From Sistotremastrum niveocremeum HHB9708 (taxonomy: Eukaryota; Basidiomycota; Agaricomycetes; Sistotremastrales; Sistotremastraceae), in the NCBI GenBank assembly GCA_001630475.1, contig KV419407.1:620001-684000 (forward strand): 64,000 bases of DNA, in the 5' to 3' direction. The position numbers and the translations under genes are program-made. Positions 23,618 through 34,063 of this stretch are shown here, piece by piece. The number at the start of each line of letters is the position of its first letter. Positions within the stretch are counted from its first letter, which is position 1. The notes under the pieces were generated by a model. It was not told the origin of the DNA, did not search any database, and saw only the letters and a program-made list of their open reading frames with translations.

Positions 23618-24740
23618 ATGGTTCTTTCTTGATACAACAGATTGCACACTCCAATTGTACACCAAGACTTGAAGACCTTGAATTTTGGTGATTCGGGTGC
23701 TGAGATGGAGGCTTGAGTTAGCCTACTATCGCATGTTGAACGAAGCAGGGACCGAATCCGCTTGCAAAGAAAATATGAGTCGATTTGAGCGGGACAGAAA
23801 AGAAGAAGACGTACCAGTGCTCGTGCACGGTTGACGTAACCATTGCTTTCTCCTCGAGTTCCTCCCCCCTCCATGACACTGAGCATGTTCACTAACATTC
23901 AAAGCTTCTTCTCTGATGTCGTTATTTCTATCGCGGATGTCAGAAACCCAGCGTAGATGATCTTCGTCTTGAGGCGAATCTATGATGCAACTCATATTAG
24001 CAACTTGGTGAGGAGGAGGGGCATATGACAACCACCTTCAAGAGAAATTGAGGTGATGCTGAGAGCTGAATCACCGAGTCTCTGGTCTCTCGCAACACCT
24101 ACGCGGTCCTTTTCGACGTTGCATACGATAGAGCATCCGGTGACTTTGGATCTAGGTTGAGGCGGTCGACCAGTTATCTGGACAAAGATGAGCTTGGAAC
24201 AAGAATTCATGATGATGGGATTGAGATCTTTGGAGGTCGGTTTTTGCGCGAGTGCAGTGATTGGTTGGAAATCGAGAAGAGGATGGGGACCGAGAGTAGA
24301 CGAGCTTACCAGCAGCTCGGTGGAAGCAAGAAGCCTGTTGATGACGCAGATTTAGCGATGGTTGACGTACCTAGAGATGATGATGATATAGTGAAGAGCA
24401 TTGGCAGTCTAGATCGAAGTGACCACAGAATCCGGCCGCGAGACCAGCAGAGAATTCTTCGGAAAAATGTCTTGTAGACAGATGATTCTCTTCGCTCAGC
24501 ATAGCATCGTGTGGTCTAGTGAAATGATGGCACTGATTGAGAGGATGGGGACAGTTCTGGATCATCAGTCGAGCGCAAGGTCGAGCGTTGACGCGTCAGC
24601 AGTCCAGGAGAGGTTGAATATCTGAAACTCCGACTGTTCATCAACGCCGCCGTCAACGTGGGCACCAAGTCTGCTTCTCCAGCTGGCTCTCTGTCTAAAT
24701 TCGTCGATTTCCCATCTTCGAGCAACTCAGTTCTCCTGGC
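23618..24740. other. Unassigned region; possible decayed or fragmentary minus-strand gene
   Basis: About 1.1 kb left of the transposase gene. On the minus strand there are short pieces that look like spliced protein. One reads KLIFVQITGRPPQPRSKVTG with VARDQRLGDSALSITSISLE, at 24040-24210. Next to it is DSPQDEDHLRWVSDIRDRNN near 23930-23990, after a plausible intron. Upstream of these the frames are stopped and I could not build a start. I do not recognise the family. It may be a broken host gene or a gene cut by the transposon's arrival. Confidence 0.3.
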
Positions 24741-25960
24741 ATGACGCATGGGAAAGAAATCGCGTCCGAAACGGCTTGGATCATCATCAGGATGAAAGGC
24801 GCCAAGATGGACGAATTCTTTATCTCAGCTTTCACCAACACCTCCGTTCGTTCTATCCAACGTATTTGGGGATACTGGCTCAAACATCGCGCTGTGAAAA
24901 ATGACCCCATCGATGAACACGGAAACCTGAAAGAGAGAGAGAAGACCACGGTGCGAAGAAAGATCACGCCTGAGCATGAGCGAGTATGTGGTGTTCGACC
25001 TCACAGATACCAACAGCTCATCATGATGTAGCACATATATCAGCTCGTAACGAAGCATCCGGATATCTTCTTGGATGAGATCCAGGACTCTCTATGGCGT
25101 GGCTATAGCATTTCTGTTCACAGGTCGACTATCTCCCGAGTACTGGCGGCTGCGGGTTATACCAACAAGAAGGTGCGTGACACTGCTCCTGTGATGTCTT
25201 TTCCCCCCTGATTGAGACAATTACCAGCTTACCAAGAAAGCAGCAGAACGATCCTACAGCGCCCGCATGAGTTATGTCTCCACCATCTCCGCATTCCGCG
25301 CAAATCAGCTCGTCTTCGTCGACGAGAGTGCCGTGGATCATAGAACTTCCTACCGTGGGCGCGCCTGGTCTCAATGTGGACAAAAGGCTTTCGTTCGGGC
25401 CCATTTCAGTCGCGGGAAAAGGTACGTATTCATTGTTGTGCTTACTTTTCATCTCACGTGAAATAAAGGTACTCCGTCTTACCCGCTATCACACTCGATG
25501 ACGCAATGATTCACTGCGAAATCGTGGAGGGCTCCTTTGATTCTGAGAAATTCTATACGTTCATCAAAGGCCTGCTGCAAGAAATGAACGATTTCCCGGC
25601 CAACAACTCAGTCATCGTTATGGACAACTGTCGCATTCACAAACACCCGGACATCCTTGAGCTGATTGAAAGCAGGTATAGTACATGTTGAAGTTCCTTC
25701 GGTTCACAACTGATAATTAATATGATAGCGGCAAGAAATATGTCTTCCTCCCGCCGTATTCTCCCGACTTCAATCCGATCGAATGTGCATTTTCCGCCAT
25801 GAAAGCTCGCCTCCGTCGACGAGGCGAAGGTGTCCGAGCAGCGATGAGGAGAGATGCGCATCCTGATGCAGTCGGTCAGCGTATATTTGAGGCTCTTTTT
25901 GCGATTACCCCGGAAGATTGTAAAGGGTGGTACAAATACTGTGGATACAATGTAGAGTAG
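24741..25960 (+). CDS. Tc1/mariner-superfamily transposase (DD34E) with four introns
   Basis: DDE integrase-type transposase, about 330 aa. Start at 24741 (MTHGKEIASETAWIIIRMKG). The N-terminal part resembles a helix-turn-helix domain (TNTSVRSIQRIWGYW). A second winged part has YSISVHRSTISRVLAAAGY. The catalytic triad is visible. D1 is in QLVFVDESAVDHRT, D2 in VIVMDNCRIHKHPD and E in YSPDFNPIECAFSAMK, with 34 residues between D2 and E. Four introns (for example GTATGT at about 24987, and acceptors before LTKKAAERS, YSVLPAI and GKKYVFLPP) all keep phase, and no stop interrupts the spliced frame. No terminal inverted repeats were found in the flanks. It is either a young element or a domesticated or host-maintained gene. 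Confidence 0.85.
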
Positions 25961-26061
25961 ACCTATGTGTACTTCAAACCCTCTTCATGTTGTATGGGAT
26001 ATTTATTCAAAGGTCTCACGAGTGATTTCTGTTTGAGGTCAAATCAAATTATCAATTGTGA

Positions 26062-26096
26062 TCTACTCTACTCTACTCTACTCTAGTCTACTCTAC
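26062..26096. repeat. TCTAC microsatellite
   Basis: A run of TCTAC units, seven in all, the fifth replaced by TCTAG. It lies about 100 bp after the transposase stop and before the next minus-strand gene. Confidence 0.9.
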
Positions 26097-26194
26097 GCAA
26101 ATGATAGAAGGAACTGCAAGTGGGGGAAACCCTGACAAGAGTTCAAATACGGAAGAGAATCAAAAAGAATTAAAAAAACGAAACAACAATCGCG

Positions 26195-26722
26195 CTACAT
26201 GACCCTTGCTGATTCGATCATCTCGATCGCAGCACCGTACGGGATCTTCACGTACTTGATCAGATCTTCGAAACGAGCAAGAACGAGGGCCGACGAAGAG
26301 TATATGCCATTCTCACGCAACGCATCCGCATACTGAGAAAACTTGACATTGAATTTCTCGTTCTCGGGCTTCTGTTCGACCAGGTTGAGGAATACCCCTA
26401 TCTCAAGATTGTGGACGCGAGCGGTGTTGGGAGCAGGGGTAGCAATGACGGGTGCGGCAGCAGCAGCAGGTGCAGCAGCAGGAGCGACCCCAGCATTTCC
26501 AGCGATCTGAAGGGCGGCGAGGAGTGTGGCCAGCTGATTGGCATCGATTCCATTGACCACACCAGCATTTTGACTTGCTGGGGGGTTGTTGGGTTGGGTC
26601 GTGCCCCCTAACTCAGCAATACCGGTGGGCGGGGCTGCTTGAACTCTCTTGCGACGAGGTCGGAGGCGTAGATCTGACTCCAAGACAGATGGTAAGCATT
26701 CGATCGTAGCCTCGCCGTTCAT
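26195..26722 (-). CDS. Unrecognised protein with Ala-rich linker and SAM-like C-terminus
   Basis: An open exon of 175 codons starting MNGEATIECLPSVLESDLR. It has a basic patch (RLRPRRKRVQAAPP), an Asn/Gln stretch and an alanine run (APAAAPAAAAAPV). The C-terminal 60 residues (KFSQYADALRENGIYSSSAL, then ARFEDLIKYVKIPYGAAIEM) resemble a SAM-type helical domain, in which a last helix packs on I-P-x-G. The ATG directly follows a GCATAG that could be an acceptor, so this could be the last exon of the interrupted gene to its right. I could not join the two in phase. It may be a separate small gene. Confidence 0.45.
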   Translation of the reverse strand: MNGEATIECLPSVLESDLRLRPRRKRVQAAPPTGIAELGGTTQPNNPPASQNAGVVNGIDANQLATLLAALQIAGNAGVAPAAAPAAAAAPVIATPAPNTARVHNLEIGVFLNLVEQKPENEKFNVKFSQYADALRENGIYSSSALVLARFEDLIKYVKIPYGAAIEMIESARVM

Positions 26723-27225
26723 CTATGCACCGTTGATCAGTCACAGATCTTTGAAGATAGAAACATGATGACAAACAATGAGGGTCGCCCAGAATCAAAG
26801 ATTTTCGATTCCGAGATCGATACACTCAAGCTGGTCCGTCTTCGGCCAACAGTGACAGCCTTCATGGTGTGGACACAGCCAATAAGCCAAGAGACGGCGA
26901 AGGTACTCTTCGCAGCACTTCCTCCGTGCAGGATCCCACACTCTCGTCCCATCTTCGAAGCCAGCATCTCCCGCTTCTCCAACGGCACTGCGAAGTCTCG
27001 TAGGACCTTTGCTTTTCGTCTGCCAATAGAAGGTAAGTCAGTTAAAGTTTACGGCAGAAGGATCTTACATACCGTGCTGCTAGCGTCGCGATGATCACAG
27101 ATCGAAAGAAATACGGGTTTAGGTTGACGGGCCTGCAGAGCTCCCTTCTTGGTATACTTGGGCGCGTTGACGACGACGAGTCGGTGTACCAGCGTCCTGT
27201 ATCGACCGGGTGTAATCGCCCTGAG

Positions 27226-27731
27226 TAGAGTTCCAAAGTCCAGTCCACGTGACTGGTTGTATTGGGCAACCGGACCAAAGTCGTGACTGGACTGCAGTTG
27301 CCGGTTGCCTGGTTTTCTGAAAATCAGGCAACTGGCAACCGCAGTCATGACCAGTCGTGACCACGGTCGCGACCGATGCTCAGGGAAGACCCTTAAGGGT
27401 CCCCAACCAGGGTGTTCAGAGGGTCATGTAGTGGTATTTTCCCCATGTATGAGCATGTATTCATGGTATATGATATATATACAGCATATAGGTGATCAAT
27501 AGACACCAATAGACCACATATAATAAGGTAAAACACTATATTAATGATTAAACTATTCAATATATTGGGCAGGCAACTGGTCGTGACTGGTCATTTGATG
27601 ACTGGTTGCCGGACCGCAACTGCAGTTGCAGTCGCCAGTCATGGCAAATTTGGGATTTGGCAACCGGTCGCAGTTGCCAGTCACGGGGAATTTTGGAAAA
27701 AGTCCAGTCGTGACTGGACTTTGGAACTCTA
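27226..27731. mobile_element. hAT-type MITE, 506 bp
   Basis: Perfect terminal inverted repeats of 20 bp (TAGAGTTCCAAAGTCCAGTC and its complement) continue imperfectly for about 15 bp more. The element is flanked by the 8-bp direct repeat GCCCTGAG (27218-27225 and 27732-27739). An 8-bp target duplication with TIRs starting TAGAG matches the hAT superfamily. It holds no transposase frame. The interior is made of GACTGG/CCAGTC-type subrepeats and inverted pieces, for example GTTGCCTG...CAGGCAAC at 27304-27332. The insertion lies inside a coding exon of the host gene. Confidence 0.9.
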
Positions 27732-28134
27732 GCCCTGAGGCTCTGCTTCTTCGGCTCATTCGTCAGATGACCCCACAGATCAATCTTCTCCTCCCCAACG
27801 TCTAACTTGCTTGCAGATACCCTTTTGAAGCTACGGAAAGGGAGAGCCGCCGGCACCCTAAACTTGAGAGGCTTGGATCCTTTCTCTTTGCTGGAGAGGT
27901 ACGATACGGTGATGTACTTGCCGACAAGAGCTTCAGCTAGTGAGAAAGTATGTAGTGAGCATTCGATATCGGTAGGATTACGATTTCCAAACTCACGATC
28001 TAGGTCATCGTCTTCTTCCTCCGAATCGACGTCAACGACAGTCATTTCGTCGTCGTCGTCATCCTCCAAGTCGGGCATATCATCATCGTCACGGCGAATA
28101 CGGCCTCTATCTTCTGCGTCACTGTCTCCATCAT

Positions 28135-28324
28135 TGTAATAGATTGGATTAGTTGATGTCACGCAAGGGCTGAACTCGACCGAGTGTATATTCTCTAGAG
28201 TGCAGCGGGTGACAGGAGTAAGATATCCTTACGTAATCTACGCGTCTACTCGAATAGAGTTGATTACGTAATCTACTGCTATTCGAGTCCTTAAGTGTGG
28301 CATCTAATTATCATACCCTTTACA
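28135..28324 (-). repeat. 3' LTR of the Ty3/gypsy element
   Basis: 190 bp, apparently identical to the LTR at 37868-38057. It contains a 12-bp perfect palindrome GATTACGTAATC (28262-28273). This lies in the loop of a 10-bp hairpin ACTCGAATAG/CTATTCGAGT (28248-28288). Confidence 0.95.
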
Positions 28325-28532
28325 CCCCCCCCCTTTGGAACGTAGTTCACGTTCTTTAAAGGAGAATTCGGGAGGAGAGAAATTTTAGGGTCGGGAGAAG
28401 AGAAAAATCATCAAAAGAGTGGAAAATGTGGTCAGTGAGAAGGAGAATTAATGAAGTGAATGGGATGGAGTTATTAGTGTCAGATTTAGCATAAATCAAA
28501 GGCATAGAAGAAATAGAGAAAATGAGGCAGTA

Positions 28533-30602
28533 TTATGTGGCTTTGCCTTTGCCCTTGCCAGTCAGATCGGCTTCGCCTGGTTCACTGTCCAAGTCTGGCG
28601 CGTCTCGTGCAGAGTTTTCCAACTCTCCGCGATAGATATTCTGCAGGGCGTCCTGTAGGCTCTCTGCGACTTCCCGATCCCGTTCTGTAGCGACCGGCCG
28701 TGCAACGGTAGTTCGGGTGGATGATCCGGCGACTGCATTTCCCGGGGCTCGAGATAGGATGAGGGCGGGGGGCGGTGGAAAAAATTGATCGGGATCGGCA
28801 CGTTGGGTGGCTAGGTTCCACGGAATTGATTCTATGGCCTGCCATCCGCCAGTGACGTGCTGTTTCCAACCAAGGGGAGCAATAGAGCAGGGCTGTGGTT
28901 GCGTTATACCGCTGCTCTTCGGAATGTACCATGATTTAATGTCGTGGTCGAAATAGCAGCCCTTGATCGATGATGGCTTGACTTCCCCGAGTGTTGGGGG
29001 ATTGGTTTCTTCCGCTGTTTTCTTCCGCCGTTTACCCTCTTCGCCTCTAGCGTAGAAGGCTCGAGAGAATCTGTTGTAGCAGTCACCAGTCAGTTCGCGG
29101 AGTGCAAATTCGCGGATTCTGGCGTGAGTTGCTTCAGTGACACCGTTGCGTCGCAATGTGGCGTAAACAAGATCCCATTGTAAGGATGCCTCGCCGAGTT
29201 TGTAGGTGAGAGCCGGGGTCTCATTTCCATCCAACCCCTGCTTTACTGCCCCTTCTGGACGTTCAATTTGCTCCGGCGTGAGAGGGCTCGGCGCTTCCAG
29301 ATGTCGTGCTGCTAGCGCGAGGTCGCTGCGCGCTATGAAGTCGGGGTTGGCTAGTGCGCGAAGGATGTTGTTGCGGACGGGGTGTTTCTTGGGATCGCGG
29401 GTGCAGACTCGTTGTAGCCACCTGACGATAGCGATATCATCAGAGTTCAGATGGATACCGTCTTCTGCATCTCGGACGCCGCGATATATGGCTGAAGGCT
29501 GATGACGCCAGTTATTAATCGTCCATTGAAGGTCGGCGTGTAGGTGAGGATGAGGAGGCACGATTGGAAGCCGATTAGAGGGTAGCCCATCATTCGTAGC
29601 ACTGTCAATTGGGCTATCCAATTGCATGGCTGGCAGTGTGGCGGGTTCGTCGACGTTCATGTTCGGGGATGGAGATCTAGCGATGGGGGATCTGCTTGTG
29701 ATACGATCCTCTAGTCGTGCCGATCGCGGAGTGGACTGAATGCGATCGACTAGCGGGGCGCGTGGCAACGGGGTCGGGGATCGAGAACGGCGTCGTTTCT
29801 GAGATGATGGTGGAGGAGAATGTCGGCGTCGTTCGAGCCGTTTAATGTGATCTTCCGCATTGATCAGCCTACGATCAGTTAGTCGCAGATCATCTCGTAG
29901 CCGATCGATGGTGCGACGAAGGGCATCGACTTCGTCGTCGTGGCGTCTGTTCAGATCCGTTATTGCTCGTTGTCGTGACTCTACGGCGGCTCTTATTCGT
30001 TCCTCGTAGTTTTGTGAAGCCGTTCGAATAGCGTACTGTTCTAGACCGGGGAAGGCACGTTGGAGATGGTCCATTAGGTATCGCCAGTTATCCGTAGTGT
30101 AATTGTCTGTTGACAATTGGAGGCCAGTGAGGTGTTGAGCATACCGTGTGCAGATGTCACAGTTAGCATGAAGTAGTACGAATGTGCCTCTAGTAGATCG
30201 TATATCGATCGTGGATGACGGAGTCGCACCGAACATTTGATCGAATGCGGATAATGCATTAACGATCGGATGTTGGACTTGAGCCGGGGGTAGTGACTGG
30301 CTTGGCTGTTGCTGGGCGTAGGCGGGTGGACCATAATACTGAGGATGGGGGCCTTGATTTGCCATTTGATAATTCAAATGGCTCGGCGGGTACGTCGTTG
30401 GGTATGGGACGTATGATGTTGGATTACGCCCGAATTCGGGCGTAGCTCCAGGGTTTTGTACAAATCCGTATTGGATTTGTGGTTGACCATTCGGGCTTTG
30501 AATGGTCGGCGGATGTCCTTGAGGCGTCATACCAATATTGTGTTCAATATTGGTGTTTGACGCCTCGCTTGAGTGAGTAGGAGGTGGTTGGTGATTCGAC
30601 AT
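28533..30602 (-). CDS. Third ORF of the Ty3/gypsy element, unknown function (689 aa)
   Basis: Lies between pol and the 3' LTR, where env would be in a retrovirus, but shows no signal peptide or membrane span. The N-terminal third is Pro/Gln/Asn-rich (MSNHQPPPTHSSEASNTN). A strongly charged coiled-coil region follows at about residues 200-265 (DDEVDALRRTIDRLRDDLRL, then EDHIKRLERRRH). A basic Ser/Pro-Arg segment (SSQKRRRSRSPTPLPRAPL) looks like a nuclear signal. The C-terminal half is more globular (VRWLQRVCTRDPKKHPVRNN and WDLVYATLRRNGVTEATHAR) and ends in DLTGKGKGKAT. Possibly a second Gag-like or nucleic-acid-binding protein. Not matched to any family by eye. Confidence 0.7.
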   Translation of the reverse strand: MSNHQPPPTHSSEASNTNIEHNIGMTPQGHPPTIQSPNGQPQIQYGFVQNPGATPEFGRNPTSYVPYPTTYPPSHLNYQMANQGPHPQYYGPPAYAQQQPSQSLPPAQVQHPIVNALSAFDQMFGATPSSTIDIRSTRGTFVLLHANCDICTRYAQHLTGLQLSTDNYTTDNWRYLMDHLQRAFPGLEQYAIRTASQNYEERIRAAVESRQRAITDLNRRHDDEVDALRRTIDRLRDDLRLTDRRLINAEDHIKRLERRRHSPPPSSQKRRRSRSPTPLPRAPLVDRIQSTPRSARLEDRITSRSPIARSPSPNMNVDEPATLPAMQLDSPIDSATNDGLPSNRLPIVPPHPHLHADLQWTINNWRHQPSAIYRGVRDAEDGIHLNSDDIAIVRWLQRVCTRDPKKHPVRNNILRALANPDFIARSDLALAARHLEAPSPLTPEQIERPEGAVKQGLDGNETPALTYKLGEASLQWDLVYATLRRNGVTEATHARIREFALRELTGDCYNRFSRAFYARGEEGKRRKKTAEETNPPTLGEVKPSSIKGCYFDHDIKSWYIPKSSGITQPQPCSIAPLGWKQHVTGGWQAIESIPWNLATQRADPDQFFPPPPALILSRAPGNAVAGSSTRTTVARPVATERDREVAESLQDALQNIYRGELENSARDAPDLDSEPGEADLTGKGKGKAT

Positions 30603-30721
30603 CGCGGGGCGTGATGTCGGAGTTTGAAGATTCCTTTTGGTGAATCTCCATAAGCCGATAGGCGCTCTAACTGATTTCCCTTGAGGTCATGGGATCAGAG
30701 GCGTCTATCGGCAGAACTCGC

Positions 30722-33700
30722 TCAAGGCGTGGCGAGCCCGGGCATTTGAGTCATCCCGGTGGGTTGAATGGTTGCCGAAGCCGCGTGTCGCTTTCGGGTT
30801 GGGGATTTGGAAAGGAGCGAAGGCTTAGAGACTCCTCGTAGATTAAGGTATTCTGTCAAGGCCTGTAGCTCTTTACAATTCTCAAGTGGTTCCCATGTGT
30901 CGTCTCCTAAAGACCACTTAATATGGAATTCAAGTTTATTCTTCTTCCATCGGTGGTCTAATATTTCTTCTACGAAAAATTCCACTTCTGTGTCGTTGCC
31001 GAAATCATAGAATGAGGATGCATCTCTATGTGGGAAATAATCCTGATCGCTCGCGAGGTGCGGTCTGATCATGTCCATGTGAAAAGTGGGGTGGACGTTG
31101 CGGCGCTTGAGATCCTCGGGAAGCTCGAGTTTGATATTTGATGATTCGCTACGAATCTCGGTGATGGGATAGGGGCCGATGTACTTAGGGAGCAGTTTGC
31201 GAGCCCTTCCTTTGGGCAATGACAGATTCTTCGTGGATAAGTAAACGAGCTGTCCGATTTGATATGGGGGAGCGGCAGTCCTTTTCTTATTCACTTGGTG
31301 GGATTGGAGGATACGACTTGCAATGATTGAGTCGTGGGCGGATAATAGATTCCATTGGGCTTGTTGTACGAATTCGTTTATTCCTTTGAATTCGGAGCGT
31401 CCCGCTTTCGGAATGTTCATAATTTGAGGTGTATATCCGTAATTGAGTTCGAATGGGGTGTGATTTGTGCTGGCATTAATAGAGCTATTAATTGCGAGCT
31501 CGACCATAGGGAGCTTTTCGGCCCAATTCTTCTGATCGTCGTCTATTAGGGTACGAAGTATTTGACCAATACTCTGGTTGGCTCGTTCCGTCGCCCCATC
31601 AGTCCTCGGGTGGAAAGCCGTAGAGCGTAGGAGCTTCGTTCCTAATAAGCGATGCAATTCATTCCAAAATTTCGAAGTGAATTTGGAATCGCGATCGGAG
31701 ACGATCGATTCGGGGATGCCGTGTAAGCGAACGATGTCCTTAATGTATAACCAGGCTACTTCTTTGGCCGTGATAGTGGTCGTGGTCGGGATGAGATGCA
31801 CCATTGACGTAAGTCGGTCAATGATCACTAACAAATAATCGAAATTATTTGATTTGGGAAGTGGTCCAACAAAATCCATGCCGATAGATTCCCATGGCCT
31901 ATAAGGTATGGGTAACGGGTGATTTTCGCCTACCGGAGGTTGGCGAGAGGTCTTAGCCATCTGGCATTTTGGACAGCTCGCACAGAATTTAACGATATCG
32001 TTATTCATATGGGGCCACCAGTATTGGGTGCGGATATATTTGCCAGTCCGTTCCTTCCCTAGGTGTCCCAGGATGCGATGAGCGTCTGTCATTATGATCT
32101 CGATGATTTTGCGCCGCCCAATCATTGCTTTCCGGGGAATGCAAATCATCATTTTACCAGTCTCGTCAGTTTTCCAAAGCAGACCGTCTTGTAATCTAAA
32201 ATATCGCTGTCCTTCGATATTTTCAATGGCCTTTTGGTATATGGGATCGTCCAATAGTGATGACTTGCATACTTGTGCGATTTCACTGGAATCAGACATT
32301 TCAAGTATTAGGTCTGGATCATTGTCTTCGGCGTTGATCGCTAGGACGTCTTCTAAACCTTCATCGGGCACAGAACGTGGAGGTGGAGTATTGGATTGTT
32401 CAAGCACGTGTCTAGGCACTGAGGCTGGGGGATCATTCAGAGCGGCGCTCTCCGTGATACGGGATTCTTCGCGTTCACGTAGTCGGTTGGATTGTCGGAT
32501 CGCATTGATGCTGATCTCGGTGAGTCGGTCGATTGGCAAATCATCCCCTTCGGGATCCAATCGAGTATCCGAATTGACTAAGTCATATTCGTGTACTGTG
32601 ATATCTGGATTGTTCTCCCAGTATCGTGAAAGAGCATCAGCGACGAGATTAGTTGAGCCTTGGACGTATGTGATCTGATGATTGAATCGAGATAAATAAT
32701 CGTGCCACCTCGCCAGACGAGGGGAGGCAAATCTCGCTTGTGTCTTGGAGAATTCAAGTGCCTTGTGATCGGTAATGATGTTGATGCGTCTACCGAGCAG
32801 TTTGTCCTCCCACCTCATGAGAGCTTCGAGAATAGCCAGAGTTTCTTGCTCATATGTCCTGTAGTGACGTTGGGCATTGGTGAACTTTCGGGATATGAAT
32901 CCGGCGGGCCTGCAAGTTTTCCAGTCGGGGCCTTGGCCGTACATTGCTCCAATACCTGACGTCGATGCGTCGCAGATGACCCATATCGGTTCTTCACTAT
33001 CGGGATTAATAGGCTTTAGAATGGGCGATCTACATGCTAAGACTTTAATGTTTTCGAAACATTTGTCCAACAGTGGTGTCCATTCGAAGGGTCTATTATT
33101 GGCGGTGCACCCGGACAAAGGTTGCATGAACGTAGCCACGTTTGGTAGGAAGGGGGCGAGGTATTGTACTAGGCCCAGGAATTTTTGAACGTCATGGTAT
33201 GACTCGGGAGTGGGCCATTCGCGGATACGTCGCATTTTATCCGTATCTGCGGCTATACCATCATCGGTGATGGGATGTCCTAGGCAATCCATCGATTTTG
33301 AGTATAGATCGACCTTATCCCGGGTGAGATGCATATTGATTTCTCTTAATTTCTCCATTACTAGTCGAATATGACTGTCATGTTCTTCTCGAGTATTGGA
33401 GAATATGTATATATCGTCTAAGTATACGTGCATAAACCGTCCGATATAATCGCGAAATGTATGTGTCATCAGTCGTTGGAACGTGGATGGAGCATTGCAG
33501 TCTCCCTGTTGTATCACGTTGCTGAGGTATGTGCCTTCTACCGTAGCAAAAGCACTTCGATGAACGTGCTCGGGCACAATGCGGATCTGTTCGAATGCGT
33601 CTACCATGTCGAGTTTTGAACGGTATGGACATCGGGCCACGTCGTTCCGAATTGTTTCCTGATCCGGGAAGGGAGTGACATCTTTCACTGTATTCTCGTT

Positions 33701-34063
33701 CCGTTGTCTGCAATCAATTACTGTACGTAATTTCCCGCTCTTTTTGAATACGCAAAGCATAGGAGCGGCTTGACCGACCTGCTTTGGAATCCACCATTTC
33801 GCGCTAGTATACTTCTTTATTTTTTCATAAAGTTCTACCTTCAGTGCGTCGGGACATCGGGGAAGATGGTAATGATATTTCTTATTCTCATCGATTAAGG
33901 GAATTTGGTGATTGATTTCTCGCAGGGGCGGCAGCTTGAGCGGAATGGGTCCGAATACATCGGGGTATTCGTTTATCCATTCAGTGGTTTTCTGGCGCAC
34001 TTCCTCAGGGGTCATATTATGTCCCTTTTTATTGTTATTTACTTTATACACTCTCGACGCCAT
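30722..34063 (-). CDS. Pol polyprotein of the Ty3/gypsy element (RT, RNase H, integrase, chromodomain)
   Basis: 1,113 codons. Reverse transcriptase blocks include LRTVIDCRQRNENT, SKLDMVDAFEQIRI and the YxDD core MHVYLDDIYIFSN. RNase H shows WVICDASTSGIGAMYG and INIITDHKALEF. Integrase shows the HHCC finger (HRILGHLGKERTGKYI, then CASCPKCQMAKTSRQPP) and the DDE core (SIGMDFVGPLPKSNNF, IVSDRDSKFTSKF, RTDGATERANQSI). A C-terminal chromodomain reads VEEILDHRWKKNKLEFHIKW with DDTWEPLENCKELQAL, which marks a chromovirus. The reading frame is long and open. Confidence 0.95.
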   Translation of the reverse strand: MASRVYKVNNNKKGHNMTPEEVRQKTTEWINEYPDVFGPIPLKLPPLREINHQIPLIDENKKYHYHLPRCPDALKVELYEKIKKYTSAKWWIPKQVGQAAPMLCVFKKSGKLRTVIDCRQRNENTVKDVTPFPDQETIRNDVARCPYRSKLDMVDAFEQIRIVPEHVHRSAFATVEGTYLSNVIQQGDCNAPSTFQRLMTHTFRDYIGRFMHVYLDDIYIFSNTREEHDSHIRLVMEKLREINMHLTRDKVDLYSKSMDCLGHPITDDGIAADTDKMRRIREWPTPESYHDVQKFLGLVQYLAPFLPNVATFMQPLSGCTANNRPFEWTPLLDKCFENIKVLACRSPILKPINPDSEEPIWVICDASTSGIGAMYGQGPDWKTCRPAGFISRKFTNAQRHYRTYEQETLAILEALMRWEDKLLGRRINIITDHKALEFSKTQARFASPRLARWHDYLSRFNHQITYVQGSTNLVADALSRYWENNPDITVHEYDLVNSDTRLDPEGDDLPIDRLTEISINAIRQSNRLREREESRITESAALNDPPASVPRHVLEQSNTPPPRSVPDEGLEDVLAINAEDNDPDLILEMSDSSEIAQVCKSSLLDDPIYQKAIENIEGQRYFRLQDGLLWKTDETGKMMICIPRKAMIGRRKIIEIIMTDAHRILGHLGKERTGKYIRTQYWWPHMNNDIVKFCASCPKCQMAKTSRQPPVGENHPLPIPYRPWESIGMDFVGPLPKSNNFDYLLVIIDRLTSMVHLIPTTTTITAKEVAWLYIKDIVRLHGIPESIVSDRDSKFTSKFWNELHRLLGTKLLRSTAFHPRTDGATERANQSIGQILRTLIDDDQKNWAEKLPMVELAINSSINASTNHTPFELNYGYTPQIMNIPKAGRSEFKGINEFVQQAQWNLLSAHDSIIASRILQSHQVNKKRTAAPPYQIGQLVYLSTKNLSLPKGRARKLLPKYIGPYPITEIRSESSNIKLELPEDLKRRNVHPTFHMDMIRPHLASDQDYFPHRDASSFYDFGNDTEVEFFVEEILDHRWKKNKLEFHIKWSLGDDTWEPLENCKELQALTEYLNLRGVSKPSLLSKSPTRKRHAASATIQPTGMTQMPGLATP

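Noticed and set aside
27557-28162. Apparent ATG start of a minus-strand gene at 28162
   Set aside because: The ATG lies in the LTR. The reading frame belongs to the interrupted host gene and ends in MITE sequence.
32094-32678. Plus-strand frames opposite gag and pol
   Set aside because: Mirror frames of long coding ORFs; no separate support.
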